Assembly (NCBI GenBank): GCA_037440765.1
Contig: JBBITL010000028.1
Location: forward strand, 1 to 51,511
Direction of reading: 5' to 3'
Source of the DNA: DTKY01 sp037440765
Lineage (GTDB): Bacteria; Acidobacteriota; Terriglobia; Bryobacterales; Bryobacteraceae
Length of the DNA stretch: 51,511 bases
In this document: positions 31,044-38,727 of the stretch, piece after piece
Layout: each line of letters begins with the position of its first letter
Numbering within the stretch: position 1 is the first letter of the stretch
Made by a program: the position numbers and the translations under genes
Notes under the pieces: model-generated
The model's input: only the letters and a program-made list of their open reading frames with translations
What the model was told of the DNA's origin: nothing
The model's database searches: none

Positions 31044-32221
31044 TACGCCCGGCGGCCGGAGCGGGCGGAGCCGGTCTTCACTGCGTCAGGGGGCGCCGCC
31101 GTGGCCGCGGCCAGTGACGAGATCAGCGGCACGCCCGCCATGTCGGCCATGGCCTGCATCGCCATCCCCTCGGCCTCCTTGCGGAAAGCCAGCCGGCCGA
31201 GCCTCGTGTCGAAGTCGATGCGGACCAGGTCGCCGTTGCTGAGCTGTGCCGTGGCAATCAGGCTTGACAAAGGCTGCACAACCAGCCGCTCGATAGCCCG
31301 GCGCAGGTGCCGCGCCCCGTACTTCACGTCGGTGCCCTGTTCCAGCAGATAGTCCTTGGCGGGCTGGGACACGGTGAAGACGAAGAAATGGGGACCCGCC
31401 GAGTCGAAGATCCGCTGCTGCAACAGACGCAGCTCGATGTCAAGAACTTGCCGCAGTTCGGCCCGGCCCAGCGGGTGGAATACCACGACCTTGTCCAGGC
31501 GGTTCATGAATTCCGGAGTGAAACGCCGGCGGGCGGCCTCGACTCCGGCCTTGGCGATCTTCCCGGTGAGGTCATCGGAGAGCGCGCCGGCTTCGATTGC
31601 CCGGCTCACTTCGGAAGCCGCGAATCCCAGAGTGGGTCTCAGAATGGAACTCATCTGCGACGCCCCCAGGTTGCTGGTCAAAAAGACCACCGTCCTGGAG
31701 AAGTCCACGCGGCGGTTGTCGCCCAGTGTCAGGGTGGCTTTGTCCAGGATGCCCAGCAGCAGGTTCCAGAGCGCGTCGCTGGCTTTCTCGATCTCGTCGA
31801 ACAGCACGAAGCTGAGCTTCACCTTGTCCGTGTGGTACTGGCCGAGGATCTCCTGGCTCAGTAGCGGGTGGGTTTCCCGGTGACCGAGGTAGCCGGGAGG
31901 CGACCCGATCAGCTTGGCGATCTCGTGGCTGTGCTGGAACTCGGCGCAGTCGATCTTGATGACAGCGCGGGAACTTCCAAGCAGACTCTCGGCCGCGGCC
32001 TCGACAATCCGGGTCTTGCCCGAGCCGGTGGGGCCAAGGAACAGGAAACTGCCCACCGGCCGGTCGGGGCTGTTCATCCCGGCCAGGTACATCTGGTATA
32101 CGTCCACGATCCGCCCGATCGCTTCGTCCTGGCCGACGATCAGCCGCCGCAGGCTGCGCTCCAGCGTCTCTGCGTCGCGTCCCGTCCTGGTTGCATCCAG
32201 CGGTACGTTTACTCGAACCAT
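31043..32221 (-). CDS. Single-module Clp/Hsp100 (ClpB D2-like) AAA+ ATPase
   Basis: A 392-residue AAA+ protein with one nucleotide-binding module of the ClpA/B/C second-domain type. Walker A GPTGSGKT (63-70); pore-loop GSPPGYLGH (106-114) with the substrate-gripping tyrosine; Walker B VLFDEIEKA (139-147); sensor 1 TSNLGA; and a C-terminal small domain with DVKYGARHLRRAIERLVVQP. There is no N-domain, no first ATPase module and no ClpX zinc finger, so it is neither full ClpB nor ClpX. The start at 32221 is preferred because residues from an upstream start (32404) overlap the neighbouring gene and look non-coding. It lies 130 bp downstream of the Spy-like gene. It probably unfolds proteins, possibly for a protease elsewhere (inference). 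Confidence 0.85.
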   Translation of the reverse strand: MVRVNVPLDATRTGRDAETLERSLRRLIVGQDEAIGRIVDVYQMYLAGMNSPDRPVGSFLFLGPTGSGKTRIVEAAAESLLGSSRAVIKIDCAEFQHSHEIAKLIGSPPGYLGHRETHPLLSQEILGQYHTDKVKLSFVLFDEIEKASDALWNLLLGILDKATLTLGDNRRVDFSRTVVFLTSNLGASQMSSILRPTLGFAASEVSRAIEAGALSDDLTGKIAKAGVEAARRRFTPEFMNRLDKVVVFHPLGRAELRQVLDIELRLLQQRIFDSAGPHFFVFTVSQPAKDYLLEQGTDVKYGARHLRRAIERLVVQPLSSLIATAQLSNGDLVRIDFDTRLGRLAFRKEAEGMAMQAMADMAGVPLISSLAAATAAPPDAVKTGSARSGRRA

Positions 32222-32351
32222 CTCAGCGGCCCCCCTTCCGGTCGTGCCCGGGCTCGATGATTCTTTACGCAATCGAGGTACCAGCCGGCAACGAGCCGCT
32301 TTCCACCTATGGGATGCTGTGAAAGGCGGCAAGGTTCCCGAATCGGGGAGG

Positions 32352-32825
32352 CTAACGGGGAGGAGGGGGGCCTTGGAGCTCCGGGTCCCGGCCGCGCCCG
32401 CCACGCCGCAGCCCGCGGTCTCGCTTCATCTGCTCTTCCCGCTCTTGGAGCATCTTTTCGTACTCGGTGCGCTGGCGGGCGTCGAGCATGGCCCGGATCT
32501 GGGTCTGCTGCCGGTCCTGGAGCATCTTCATGTCGACGTCGTAGCGGCGCTTGGAGTCGAAGAAGGCGCGGCCCGTGGTCTCCAGGATCTCGTCGAGCTT
32601 GCGGATCTGGTTCTCCCGCAGTTCGAGCCGTTCACGCATCTCGTTGACGAACCAGTTACGAAAGGAGACTCCTCCTCCCCGTCCCATAAGCGGAGGCGGC
32701 CCCACCATCGTTTGGGGAGCGGCAGTGCGAGAGGTGTACAGCCGGTGGGCCAGGCCGCCCACCAGGGCTCCGCTGGCAAAGACGACAAGAAGCTGTAATG
32801 CTACGGAGAACCTGAACCGTTTCAC
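32352..32825 (-). CDS. Spy/CpxP-like membrane-anchored periplasmic protein
   Basis: A 157-residue protein with one N-terminal membrane helix (VALQLLVVFASGALVGGLAH), a proline/glycine linker, and a long charged helical part (residues about 55-130). Its pattern LELRENQIRKLDEILETTGR and AMLDARQRTEYEKMLQ resembles the LTxxQ-type helical repeats of Spy, CpxP and ZraP envelope-stress proteins. The tail is arginine/proline-rich. It starts with GTG, whose GTGA overlaps the stop of the previous gene (32822-32825). Its position after a sigma factor and membrane partner suggests it senses or buffers envelope stress (inference). Confidence 0.65.
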   Translation of the reverse strand: MKRFRFSVALQLLVVFASGALVGGLAHRLYTSRTAAPQTMVGPPPLMGRGGGVSFRNWFVNEMRERLELRENQIRKLDEILETTGRAFFDSKRRYDVDMKMLQDRQQTQIRAMLDARQRTEYEKMLQEREEQMKRDRGLRRGGRGRDPELQGPPPPR

Positions 32826-33184
32826 TGAAAGCTGGCGCCTCCGTCGTCAGTCCACAGGGCTTCATAGAACGTGCTGCCCTCGGCGGCTGTCTCCTGCTGA
32901 AGGGCCTCGATGTAGGTCTGCGAGTAGAAAGTCGGCTGGGAGGGCCGGCTGGTGTGCAACAGGCCGAGCAGGATGCACAGCGCGGCGGCGGCCGTGACAA
33001 AAGCCTGGGTCCAGCGTCCAAAGCTGTAGGTGGCCGAACGGCGGGCGTCGATCAAGCGCCAGAGCTGCGGCATGAATGCCGGACTCGCCTCCGGTGTTGA
33101 ACACGCCTCGCGGTATGCAGCCAGGAGTGCGTCCAGTTCCCGGCCCAATCGTTCGTCGTCAATCAACGGCAGGTTCGGTTTCAT
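32822..33184 (-). CDS. Single-pass membrane protein, probable anti-sigma partner
   Basis: A 120-residue protein with a cytoplasmic helical N-terminus (LGRELDALLAAYREACSTPE), one transmembrane helix (about 62-80, FVTAAAALCILLGLL) and a short outer tail. It begins six bases after the ECF sigma gene stop and overlaps the next gene by four bases. Size, topology and position match anti-sigma factors, but no zinc-binding HxxxCxxC motif is visible, so the role rests on context. Confidence 0.55.
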   Translation of the reverse strand: MKPNLPLIDDERLGRELDALLAAYREACSTPEASPAFMPQLWRLIDARRSATYSFGRWTQAFVTAAAALCILLGLLHTSRPSQPTFYSQTYIEALQQETAAEGSTFYEALWTDDGGASFQ

Positions 33185-33190
33185 GTTTCC

Positions 33191-33781
33191 CTACCTCTTA
33201 CTGCCCGATGCCCCCTCACCGGACTGCTGATTGGCCAGCGCCTTCAGCACTCTCCGCCGGGCGCGGAACAGCCTGACCTTGAGGGCGTTCTCCTTCACCC
33301 GATAGATCCGCTCCAGCTCCTTGATCGAAAGCCCTTCCACTTCTTTGAGGATCAGCAAGGTGCGGTCGGACTCCGAGACGGCCGCCAGCAGTCCCTGCAC
33401 GTATTCCCGGATCTTGGCCTTCTCGCTCTCTTCCTGCTGCCTGACGCCGCCGGCCGCCGCGTCGGCCGAGGTGACCACCTGCTCGGGCAGGTCGGCCATC
33501 CTCATCTCGCTGCGCCGCCGCTGCCTACGAAGGTAATCATACGCCGCGTTTACGGTCAAGCGGTAGAGCCAGGGATCGAAGACATCCGGCGTTCTAAGCT
33601 GATCCAGAGACAGGTAGAGCCGCAGAAATACCTGCTGGCCGACGTCCTCGACGTCCTCCCGGCGCCCGATCAGCCTGGCAATGGTGCCCAGAACCCGTCT
33701 GCGGGACGCCATAACGATCTCGTTGAACGCTGCGTCGTCCCCCGCCCTTGCGCGCTCGATAAGTCCCGCGTCCACCAGCAC
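33191..33781 (-). CDS. ECF-type RNA polymerase sigma factor
   Basis: Extracytoplasmic-function sigma-70 factor. Region 2 is LIERARAGDDAAFNEIVMAS with DVEDVGQQVFLRLYLSLDQL and YRLTVNAAYDYLRRQRRR; region 4 is LAAVSESDRTLLILKEVEGL followed by SIKELERIYRVKENALKVRL and FRARRRVL, the -35-binding helix-turn-helix. The start is uncertain: an in-frame ATG at 33970 would give 259 residues with an unlike N-terminus, whereas GTG at 33781 gives 196 residues, the normal family size. It heads a sigma / membrane partner / Spy-like set, a typical envelope-stress arrangement. Confidence 0.88.
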   Translation of the reverse strand: MLVDAGLIERARAGDDAAFNEIVMASRRRVLGTIARLIGRREDVEDVGQQVFLRLYLSLDQLRTPDVFDPWLYRLTVNAAYDYLRRQRRRSEMRMADLPEQVVTSADAAAGGVRQQEESEKAKIREYVQGLLAAVSESDRTLLILKEVEGLSIKELERIYRVKENALKVRLFRARRRVLKALANQQSGEGASGSKR

Positions 33782-33995
33782 CCCAGGTCTGCCGGATCGC
33801 GCCCTGGAGGCCGCGGGGACCGCACATGGATCAGCCTGGCCCGCCGCACGCGTCGGTTGCCTCCCCAGAATGGCCGTCAATTCAAGTGCAACAGCACTCA
33901 CCCGCACAACCTCACTGAGAAGGGCGCAAAGGCAGATTCTAAGGTTACAAGGTATTGATGAAAAAGGCAAAACCGCCCCTGCTGGCGTTTTGGTG

Positions 33996-34001
33996 TATAC
34001 T
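33996..34001 (+). promoter_or_regulatory. -10 box for panB
   Basis: TATACT matches the -10 consensus in five of six positions. No good -35 is seen. It would start a leader of about 110 nt ahead of panB. Confidence 0.4.
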
Positions 34002-34009
34002 GGCTCCTA

Positions 34010-34116
34010 CCGGGAAGCCTGGAGAAGGCGGGTCGTCGCCGGGAGTGTCCGCGTATCCAGCGGGGCGTGAGCCCCGAGCGGCCGGGCCAAGACGACGGAC
34101 GGTAAGCCAGATAGAG
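34010..34116 (+). ncRNA. Structured panB 5' leader (candidate cis-regulatory RNA)
   Basis: The leader can form a long-range stem GTCGTC (34032-34037) with GACGAC (34091-34096) that encloses a strong hairpin GGGGC-GTGA-GCCCC (34062-34075) capped by a GNRA tetraloop. A published 'pan' RNA motif precedes pantothenate genes in some phyla (family knowledge), but I could not confirm its two conserved bulged adenines here. Confidence 0.35.
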
Positions 34117-35061
34117 ATGAGCCACAAGCCAGCCAAGAAGACCCTGACGGATTTAATCAAGATGAAAGCCCAGGGCGCACCAACTGCGTGGGTGACGGCC
34201 TATGACGTGCCATTCGCGCACGCCGCCGAGCGCGCGGGCGTGGACATGATCCTGGTGGGCGACTCGGGGGGCATGGTTCAACTCGGCCACCCGACCACCA
34301 ACCCGGTCACCATGGACGAGATGATCGTGCTGGCGAAAGCCGCGCGCCGGGGCGCCCCCAACACCTTCATCATCGGGGACATGCCGCAGGGCAGCTATGA
34401 GCCTGGCCCGCGCGACGCCATCATAAACGCCCTGCGGTTTGTCAAAGAGGCCGGCTCGGACGCCATCAAGTGCGAAGGAGGGCTGCGCCAGGTGCGGCAG
34501 GTCCGGGCCATGGTGGACGCCGGAATCCTGGTGATGGGACACCTGGGCCTGACGCCTCAGAGCACCGCTTCGTTCGGCGGCTACCGGGTCCAGGGCAAGA
34601 CCAGGGAGAGCTTTGAGAAGACCCTTGATGACGCCCTGGCGTTGCAGGAGGCCGGGGTGTTCGCCATTCTGCTGGAGGCCATGCCGGAGGAGCCTGCCGC
34701 CCAGATCGCCCGCCAGCTACGCATACCCATATACGGGATCGGAGTGGGCGGCAAGGTGGACGGGCAGTTGCTCATCATGCACGACCTGGCGGGCTTCTAC
34801 CAGCCGTTCCGGCCATGGTTCGCCAAATGTTACATCCCCCTGGTTGCGAAGAAGTTCGCCGAGCTCCTGGTGAAGGCGCCTGACGTGAGACAACTTGGGC
34901 GCTCGGAGCGCAGCGACGGCCTGCTGGTGCTGGTCGAGATGGCGGTGGCCGAATACGTGGCCGAGGTTCGCAGCGGCCGGTTCCCCTGCGCCGATTACAC
35001 CTACCCGATCAAGCCCGCCGAACTGGATGATCTGCGCGCCTCACCGCGCTGGCTGGCCTGA
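34117..35061 (+). CDS. panB: 3-methyl-2-oxobutanoate hydroxymethyltransferase
   Basis: First committed enzyme of pantothenate (coenzyme A) synthesis: transfers a hydroxymethyl group from methylene-tetrahydrofolate to 2-oxoisovalerate to give ketopantoate. The TIM-barrel signatures are WVTAYDVPFAHAAERAGVD, VGDSGGMVQLGH (Mg/substrate-binding aspartate), PVTMDEM, GDMPQGSYE and GHLGLTPQSTASFGGYRVQG. At 314 residues it is longer than most PanB proteins (about 265-280), with the extra sequence toward the C-terminus. The ATG at 34117 is chosen because the frame upstream is unlike the family. panC and panD are not in the window. Confidence 0.95.
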   Translation: MSHKPAKKTLTDLIKMKAQGAPTAWVTAYDVPFAHAAERAGVDMILVGDSGGMVQLGHPTTNPVTMDEMIVLAKAARRGAPNTFIIGDMPQGSYEPGPRDAIINALRFVKEAGSDAIKCEGGLRQVRQVRAMVDAGILVMGHLGLTPQSTASFGGYRVQGKTRESFEKTLDDALALQEAGVFAILLEAMPEEPAAQIARQLRIPIYGIGVGGKVDGQLLIMHDLAGFYQPFRPWFAKCYIPLVAKKFAELLVKAPDVRQLGRSERSDGLLVLVEMAVAEYVAEVRSGRFPCADYTYPIKPAELDDLRASPRWLA

Positions 35062-35076
35062 ACAAGCCTGTTTTGT

Positions 35077-35165
35077 TGGTGCCCGGGGTGGGAGTTGAAC
35101 CCACACTCGCCTTGCGGCGAAAAGGATTTTAAGTCCTTTGCGTCTGCCAGTTTCGCCACCCGGGC
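35077..35165 (-). tRNA. tRNA-Leu (anticodon UAA)
   Basis: On the minus strand the acceptor GCCCGGG pairs with CCCGGGC, followed by A and an encoded CCA. The anticodon stem AAGGA/TCCTT encloses CTTAAAA, so the anticodon is TAA, reading UUA. A long variable arm (CGCCGCAAGGCG) identifies it as a class II leucine tRNA. It is tail-to-tail with panB. Confidence 0.96.
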
Positions 35166-35297
35166 ATGCTCACAGCCAATTCTCCGCCGGTCAGCTCAAC
35201 GGCCTGCCTTCCGCCGAGCCCTATTTGCCTCATTATAGTGAACCGGTCAACGCCCGGCCCGGGCGGTCGCGCCGGCTCTGAACAGAAGGCCGCCGGT

Positions 35298-35304
35298 TGT
35301 ATAC
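35298..35304 (+). promoter_or_regulatory. -10 box for type-B carboxylesterase
   Basis: TATACT occurs here in the context TTGTATACTGTG, 66 nt before the next start codon. The -35 region is weak. Confidence 0.35.
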
Positions 35305-35369
35305 TGTGTGCTAGCTGGAATGGCCAAGGCGGCGGTCCCGGCTGAAAGCACTTATCAGGAGCGGAGACT

Positions 35370-37058
35370 ATGAAATCAAACAGACGCCAGTTCATGCATG
35401 TTGTTGGAGCGAGCTCGGCCGGGGTTGCCATCGGCGCAGCCGGAATGTCCACGGCGTGCTCACGGTCCGCCGATGCGGGCGCCCCGAGCGGGCAGATTCT
35501 TTTCGTCGGCGACAATATCGCGGTTGCCAGCACCCAGTACGGAAAGGTGAGAGGCTACGTGCTGCGGGGAATCAATCACTTTCTTGGCATGCCCTACGGC
35601 GCGGACACCTCCGGGGCGAACCGGTTCATGCCCCCGCAGAAGCCCGCGCCCTGGACGGATGTGTACCCAGCGCTGTGGTGGGGCAATTCGGCGCCCCAGA
35701 ACATGGACAACCGCTACGCCAACAAGTACGGTTCATTCCGGGATCGCTGGAACTACGACGACGTGAGCGAGGATTGCCTCCGCATCAACGTCTTCACGCC
35801 CGCCATCAACGATGGCCAGAAACGGCCCGTGATGTTCTGGATCCACGGCGGCGGGTTCACCAACGGCAACGGCATCGAACACGACGGGTACAACGGCGAG
35901 AATTTCGCCCGGCTGGGCAACGTGGTCTTCTGCTCCATCAACCACCGGCTTGGTCCACTGGGGTTCTGCAACCTGGCCGGCGTGGGCGGGGAGAAGTTCG
36001 CCGCCTCCGGCAACGTCGGCATGCTGGACATAGTGGCCGCGCTGGAATGGGTTCGCGACAACATCGCCAGCTTCGGCGGCGACCCCGGCAACGTGACCAT
36101 CATGGGTCAATCGGGCGGCGGCGCCAAAGTCTGCACACTCACCGCGATGCCCTCGGCCAAGGGGCTGTTCCACAAGGCCGTGGTTCTGAGCGGAGCGTCG
36201 CGGAGGTCGGGAGACAAGGCCTACACCGAGAAACTGGGCGCCGCGGTTCTGAAGGAAGCCCGTCTGAGCCCCGGCCAATTGGACAAGCTCCAGGCCATGC
36301 CCTGGAAGGACTTCTATGCCATCGCCACGCGGGCGCAGCAGGCCGTGGCCAAGGAAGCCGGGCCGGGAGGCGGCTTGATGCGCGGATTCAGCCCTGTGGT
36401 GGACGGCAAGATCCTGCCCCAGCATCCCTACGATCCTGAGGCCGCGCCCATGGCCGCCGACATTCCGATGATCATCAGCTCCACCATGAACGAGCAGTCG
36501 CCCAGTTGGGCCGATTCCTCGCTGGAATCGGTCACGCTGGAGCAGGTGGTCGAAAGAGTCAAGGAGAGAGCGGGTTTCGGCCCCGGCTTCGGAGACAAAG
36601 CCAGGCAGGTGGTGGAAGCCTACGCGAAAGCCTTCCCGGACCGGAAGCCGGTGGAGATCTGGTCGCTGGTCAGCAGCAACCGGCAGAGCGTGGTGGCGCT
36701 GGCGGATGTCAAGTCCAGGCAACCCGCCCCGGTGTTCGTCGACTGGTTCACCTGGCAGCCGCCCCTGTTCGACAACCGCATGCGCGCGTTCCATTGCGTG
36801 GACATCTGCTTCTGGTACTACAACACCGACCTGATGATCAGCCACACCGGCGGCGGCCCGCGGCCGCGCGCGCTGGCGGCCAAGATGGCGGGCGCGCTGC
36901 TGCAATTCATGAAGACGGGCAACCCCAACGGAGGCGGGCTCCCCAACTGGCCCAGGTATAGCTCGGCCAACGGCGAGACCATGATCCTCGACGACACCTG
37001 CGAGGTGAAGAACGACCCGGACCGGGAAGCCAGAAAGGCGCTTCCGGCGCAGACGTAG
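35370..37058 (+). CDS. Exported type-B carboxylesterase
   Basis: Alpha/beta hydrolase of the carboxylesterase/cholinesterase family, 562 residues. The N-terminus SNRRQFMHVVGASS with a twin arginine, then STACSRS, suggests Tat export and possibly a lipoprotein cysteine. The nucleophile is Ser248 in MGQSGGGAK; the oxyanion hole is WIHGGGFTNGNG; EDCLRINVFTP and VRDNIASFGGDPGNVTIMG are family blocks. The late FHCVDICFWYYNTD, in place of the usual FHAxEIPYVF, carries the catalytic-histidine region. The substrate is unknown; plant esters are plausible given neighbours. A GGAGCGGAG site precedes the ATG. Confidence 0.9.
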   Translation: MKSNRRQFMHVVGASSAGVAIGAAGMSTACSRSADAGAPSGQILFVGDNIAVASTQYGKVRGYVLRGINHFLGMPYGADTSGANRFMPPQKPAPWTDVYPALWWGNSAPQNMDNRYANKYGSFRDRWNYDDVSEDCLRINVFTPAINDGQKRPVMFWIHGGGFTNGNGIEHDGYNGENFARLGNVVFCSINHRLGPLGFCNLAGVGGEKFAASGNVGMLDIVAALEWVRDNIASFGGDPGNVTIMGQSGGGAKVCTLTAMPSAKGLFHKAVVLSGASRRSGDKAYTEKLGAAVLKEARLSPGQLDKLQAMPWKDFYAIATRAQQAVAKEAGPGGGLMRGFSPVVDGKILPQHPYDPEAAPMAADIPMIISSTMNEQSPSWADSSLESVTLEQVVERVKERAGFGPGFGDKARQVVEAYAKAFPDRKPVEIWSLVSSNRQSVVALADVKSRQPAPVFVDWFTWQPPLFDNRMRAFHCVDICFWYYNTDLMISHTGGGPRPRALAAKMAGALLQFMKTGNPNGGGLPNWPRYSSANGETMILDDTCEVKNDPDREARKALPAQT

Positions 37059-37134
37059 CGGGACGTAGCAGCAGCGTCCATCCGTTTCAACGTCAACAGC
37101 TTACCGGCCGAGTAACAGCCGGCCGGGCAAGCGC

Positions 37135-37203
37135 GGGAGTGTGCGCGTATTCCGGAGACCGCTACCGCAATCTCGTTGACCTTCAGCCGAAGCCGATGAT
37201 AGT
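37135..37203 (+). promoter_or_regulatory. Promoter region of the dehydrogenase operon
   Basis: TTGACC (37176-37181) and GATAGT (37198-37203) with a 16-bp spacer form a plausible sigma-70 promoter about 85 bp before the first gene. Just upstream, 37135-37150 (GGGAGTGTGCGCGTAT) resembles 34041-34056 in the panB leader at 15 of 16 positions, which may be chance. Confidence 0.4.
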
Positions 37204-37286
37204 CTTGGCGAGGATCGCAATCTGGAGCCGGGCCCCATGCCTGGCGGACGGAGCGGCGCGGCGTGGTACTGATGGGAGGCTGACCA

Positions 37287-38180
37287 ATGGCGAACACCCG
37301 TCGATTTTTCCTGCAATCGGCGGCCCTGGCCGCTGCATCCGCCCCCACCGGCGCGCAGGCGCCGCCCCCGGCGCTGGTGCAGGCGCCGAAGGTCAAGTTC
37401 GGCAAGGTGGAGATCAGCCGGATTGTCCTTGGCATGAACCCCTTTTACGGGGTGTCGCACTTCAACAGCATCCTCAGCACGGTGATGCGGGAGTGGTATA
37501 CCACAGCCAGGATTGTGGAGGTCATGCAGCGGTGCGCCGCGCACGGGATCAACTGCTACCAGGCCGTCGCCTCCTCCCGCTGCGTGGCCGACTACGAGCG
37601 GTTCCGCGCCGAGGGGGGCCACATGCACCTGGTGGTGCAGACTGTGGCCGACCCGGACGAGGTTGTCAAGGTCATGAGTCCGCTGGCCATATACCACGCC
37701 GGCGAGTACACCGACGACGCCTGGCGGGCCGGCGAGATGAATGTGGTCAGGGAGTACTGCAAAAGGGTGCGCCAGACCGGCGCCATGGTGGGCGTGGGCA
37801 GCCACATCCCCGAAGTCATCGCCATGATTGAGGACGCCGGCTGGGACGTGGACTTCTATGCTGCCTGCGTCTACAACCGCCGGCGCACGCCTGAGGAGTT
37901 CCGCAGACTGCTGGGCGGGGAACTGCCTGAGATGGCCAGTGAGGTTTACCTTCAGGACGACCCGCCGCGCATGTACAAGGTTCTCCGGCAGACCCCCAAG
38001 CCCTGCTTCGCCTTCAAGGTCCTGGCGGCGGGCAGGGTGCGCAGCCCGGAGGCGGCCTTCAAGCTGGCATTCGACAGCCTGAAGCCCACCGACTGTGTCT
38101 TCGTCGGCATGTTTCCCCGCGTCAAAGACGAGATCAAGGAAAACGCCGAGATCGCAAGCCGTCTCCTGAGGGTCTCCTGA
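37287..38180 (+). CDS. Tat-exported barrel-like protein, unknown function
   Basis: A 297-residue protein whose N-terminus (NTRRFFLQSAALAAASAP) is a Tat-type signal. The body is consistent with a TIM barrel of the aldo/keto-reductase type: VEISRIVLGMNPFYGVSH near the start and LKPTDCVFVGMFPRVKDEI at the end, but no complete AKR catalytic tetrad (Asp-Tyr-Lys-His) could be identified. I do not assign a reaction. It is the first gene of a tight set: the gluconate-dehydrogenase-like small subunit starts six bases after its stop. GGGAGG precedes the ATG. Confidence 0.6.
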   Translation: MANTRRFFLQSAALAAASAPTGAQAPPPALVQAPKVKFGKVEISRIVLGMNPFYGVSHFNSILSTVMREWYTTARIVEVMQRCAAHGINCYQAVASSRCVADYERFRAEGGHMHLVVQTVADPDEVVKVMSPLAIYHAGEYTDDAWRAGEMNVVREYCKRVRQTGAMVGVGSHIPEVIAMIEDAGWDVDFYAACVYNRRRTPEEFRRLLGGELPEMASEVYLQDDPPRMYKVLRQTPKPCFAFKVLAAGRVRSPEAAFKLAFDSLKPTDCVFVGMFPRVKDEIKENAEIASRLLRVS

Positions 38181-38186
38181 CCGGCC

Positions 38187-38723
38187 ATGGCGATGAAGCG
38201 GACATCCATCAAACGCCGCCGGTTTCTGGGGATGGGGCTCACGGCGGGGGCCGCCGGGTCGCTGGTTTCCTGCGGCAGGACCGGCGGCGGCGCATACTGG
38301 CGGTTCTTCACTGCGGCCGAGGCTCGCACGGTGGACGCAATCTGCGAGCAGATCATCCCCCAGGATGATTCTCCTGGCGCGTCGGAGGCCGGCGTGGTCC
38401 GCTTCATCGACCTGCAATTGACCCGGCACTTCAGGAAGCACCGGGAGGCGTACCGGCGGGGCGTGGCGGGGGTCGAGGCGGCCGCCCGTGAACGCTCCCA
38501 TAAGTCGTTCGCCGACCTGCCGCCGGATCAGCAGGAGGAGGTTCTCAGGCAAGTTCAGGAAAAGGACAGCGAGTTCTTCGCCTTGGTCCGGGTCCACACC
38601 ATGCAGGGCTACTACGGCGACCCGCGTCACGGCGGCAACCGGGACGAGGCGGGTTGGAGGATGCTCGGGCTGCCCTCGCCCCCGGTGCGCGGCCGCCTGC
38701 CATACGAGAAGAAGGCGGGTTGA
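38187..38723 (+). CDS. Gluconate 2-dehydrogenase subunit 3-like small subunit
   Basis: A 178-residue protein of the gluconate 2-dehydrogenase subunit 3 family, the small partner of membrane-bound GMC sugar dehydrogenases. It has a Tat signal (IKRRRFLGMGLTAGAAG) followed by LVSCG, which may be a lipobox. Family blocks are FFTAAEARTVDAICEQIIPQ and VRFIDLQLTRHF, then MQGYYGDPRHGGNRDEAGW. In characterised complexes the signal on this subunit carries the folded flavoprotein across the membrane; the downstream GMC protein here has no signal of its own, consistent with that. The GMC start lies four bases after this stop. Confidence 0.88.
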   Translation: MAMKRTSIKRRRFLGMGLTAGAAGSLVSCGRTGGGAYWRFFTAAEARTVDAICEQIIPQDDSPGASEAGVVRFIDLQLTRHFRKHREAYRRGVAGVEAAARERSHKSFADLPPDQQEEVLRQVQEKDSEFFALVRVHTMQGYYGDPRHGGNRDEAGWRMLGLPSPPVRGRLPYEKKAG

Positions 38724-38727
38724 GGCC

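Noticed and set aside
34041..34058. GGGAGTGTSCGCGTAT motif shared with 37135-37150 as a common operator
   Set aside because: A 15 of 16 match is expected by chance several times in a 51-kb window of this composition.
33955..34116. Extended PanB start
   Set aside because: The added residues are unlike PanB and overlap the promoter and leader; the family sequence begins at 34117.
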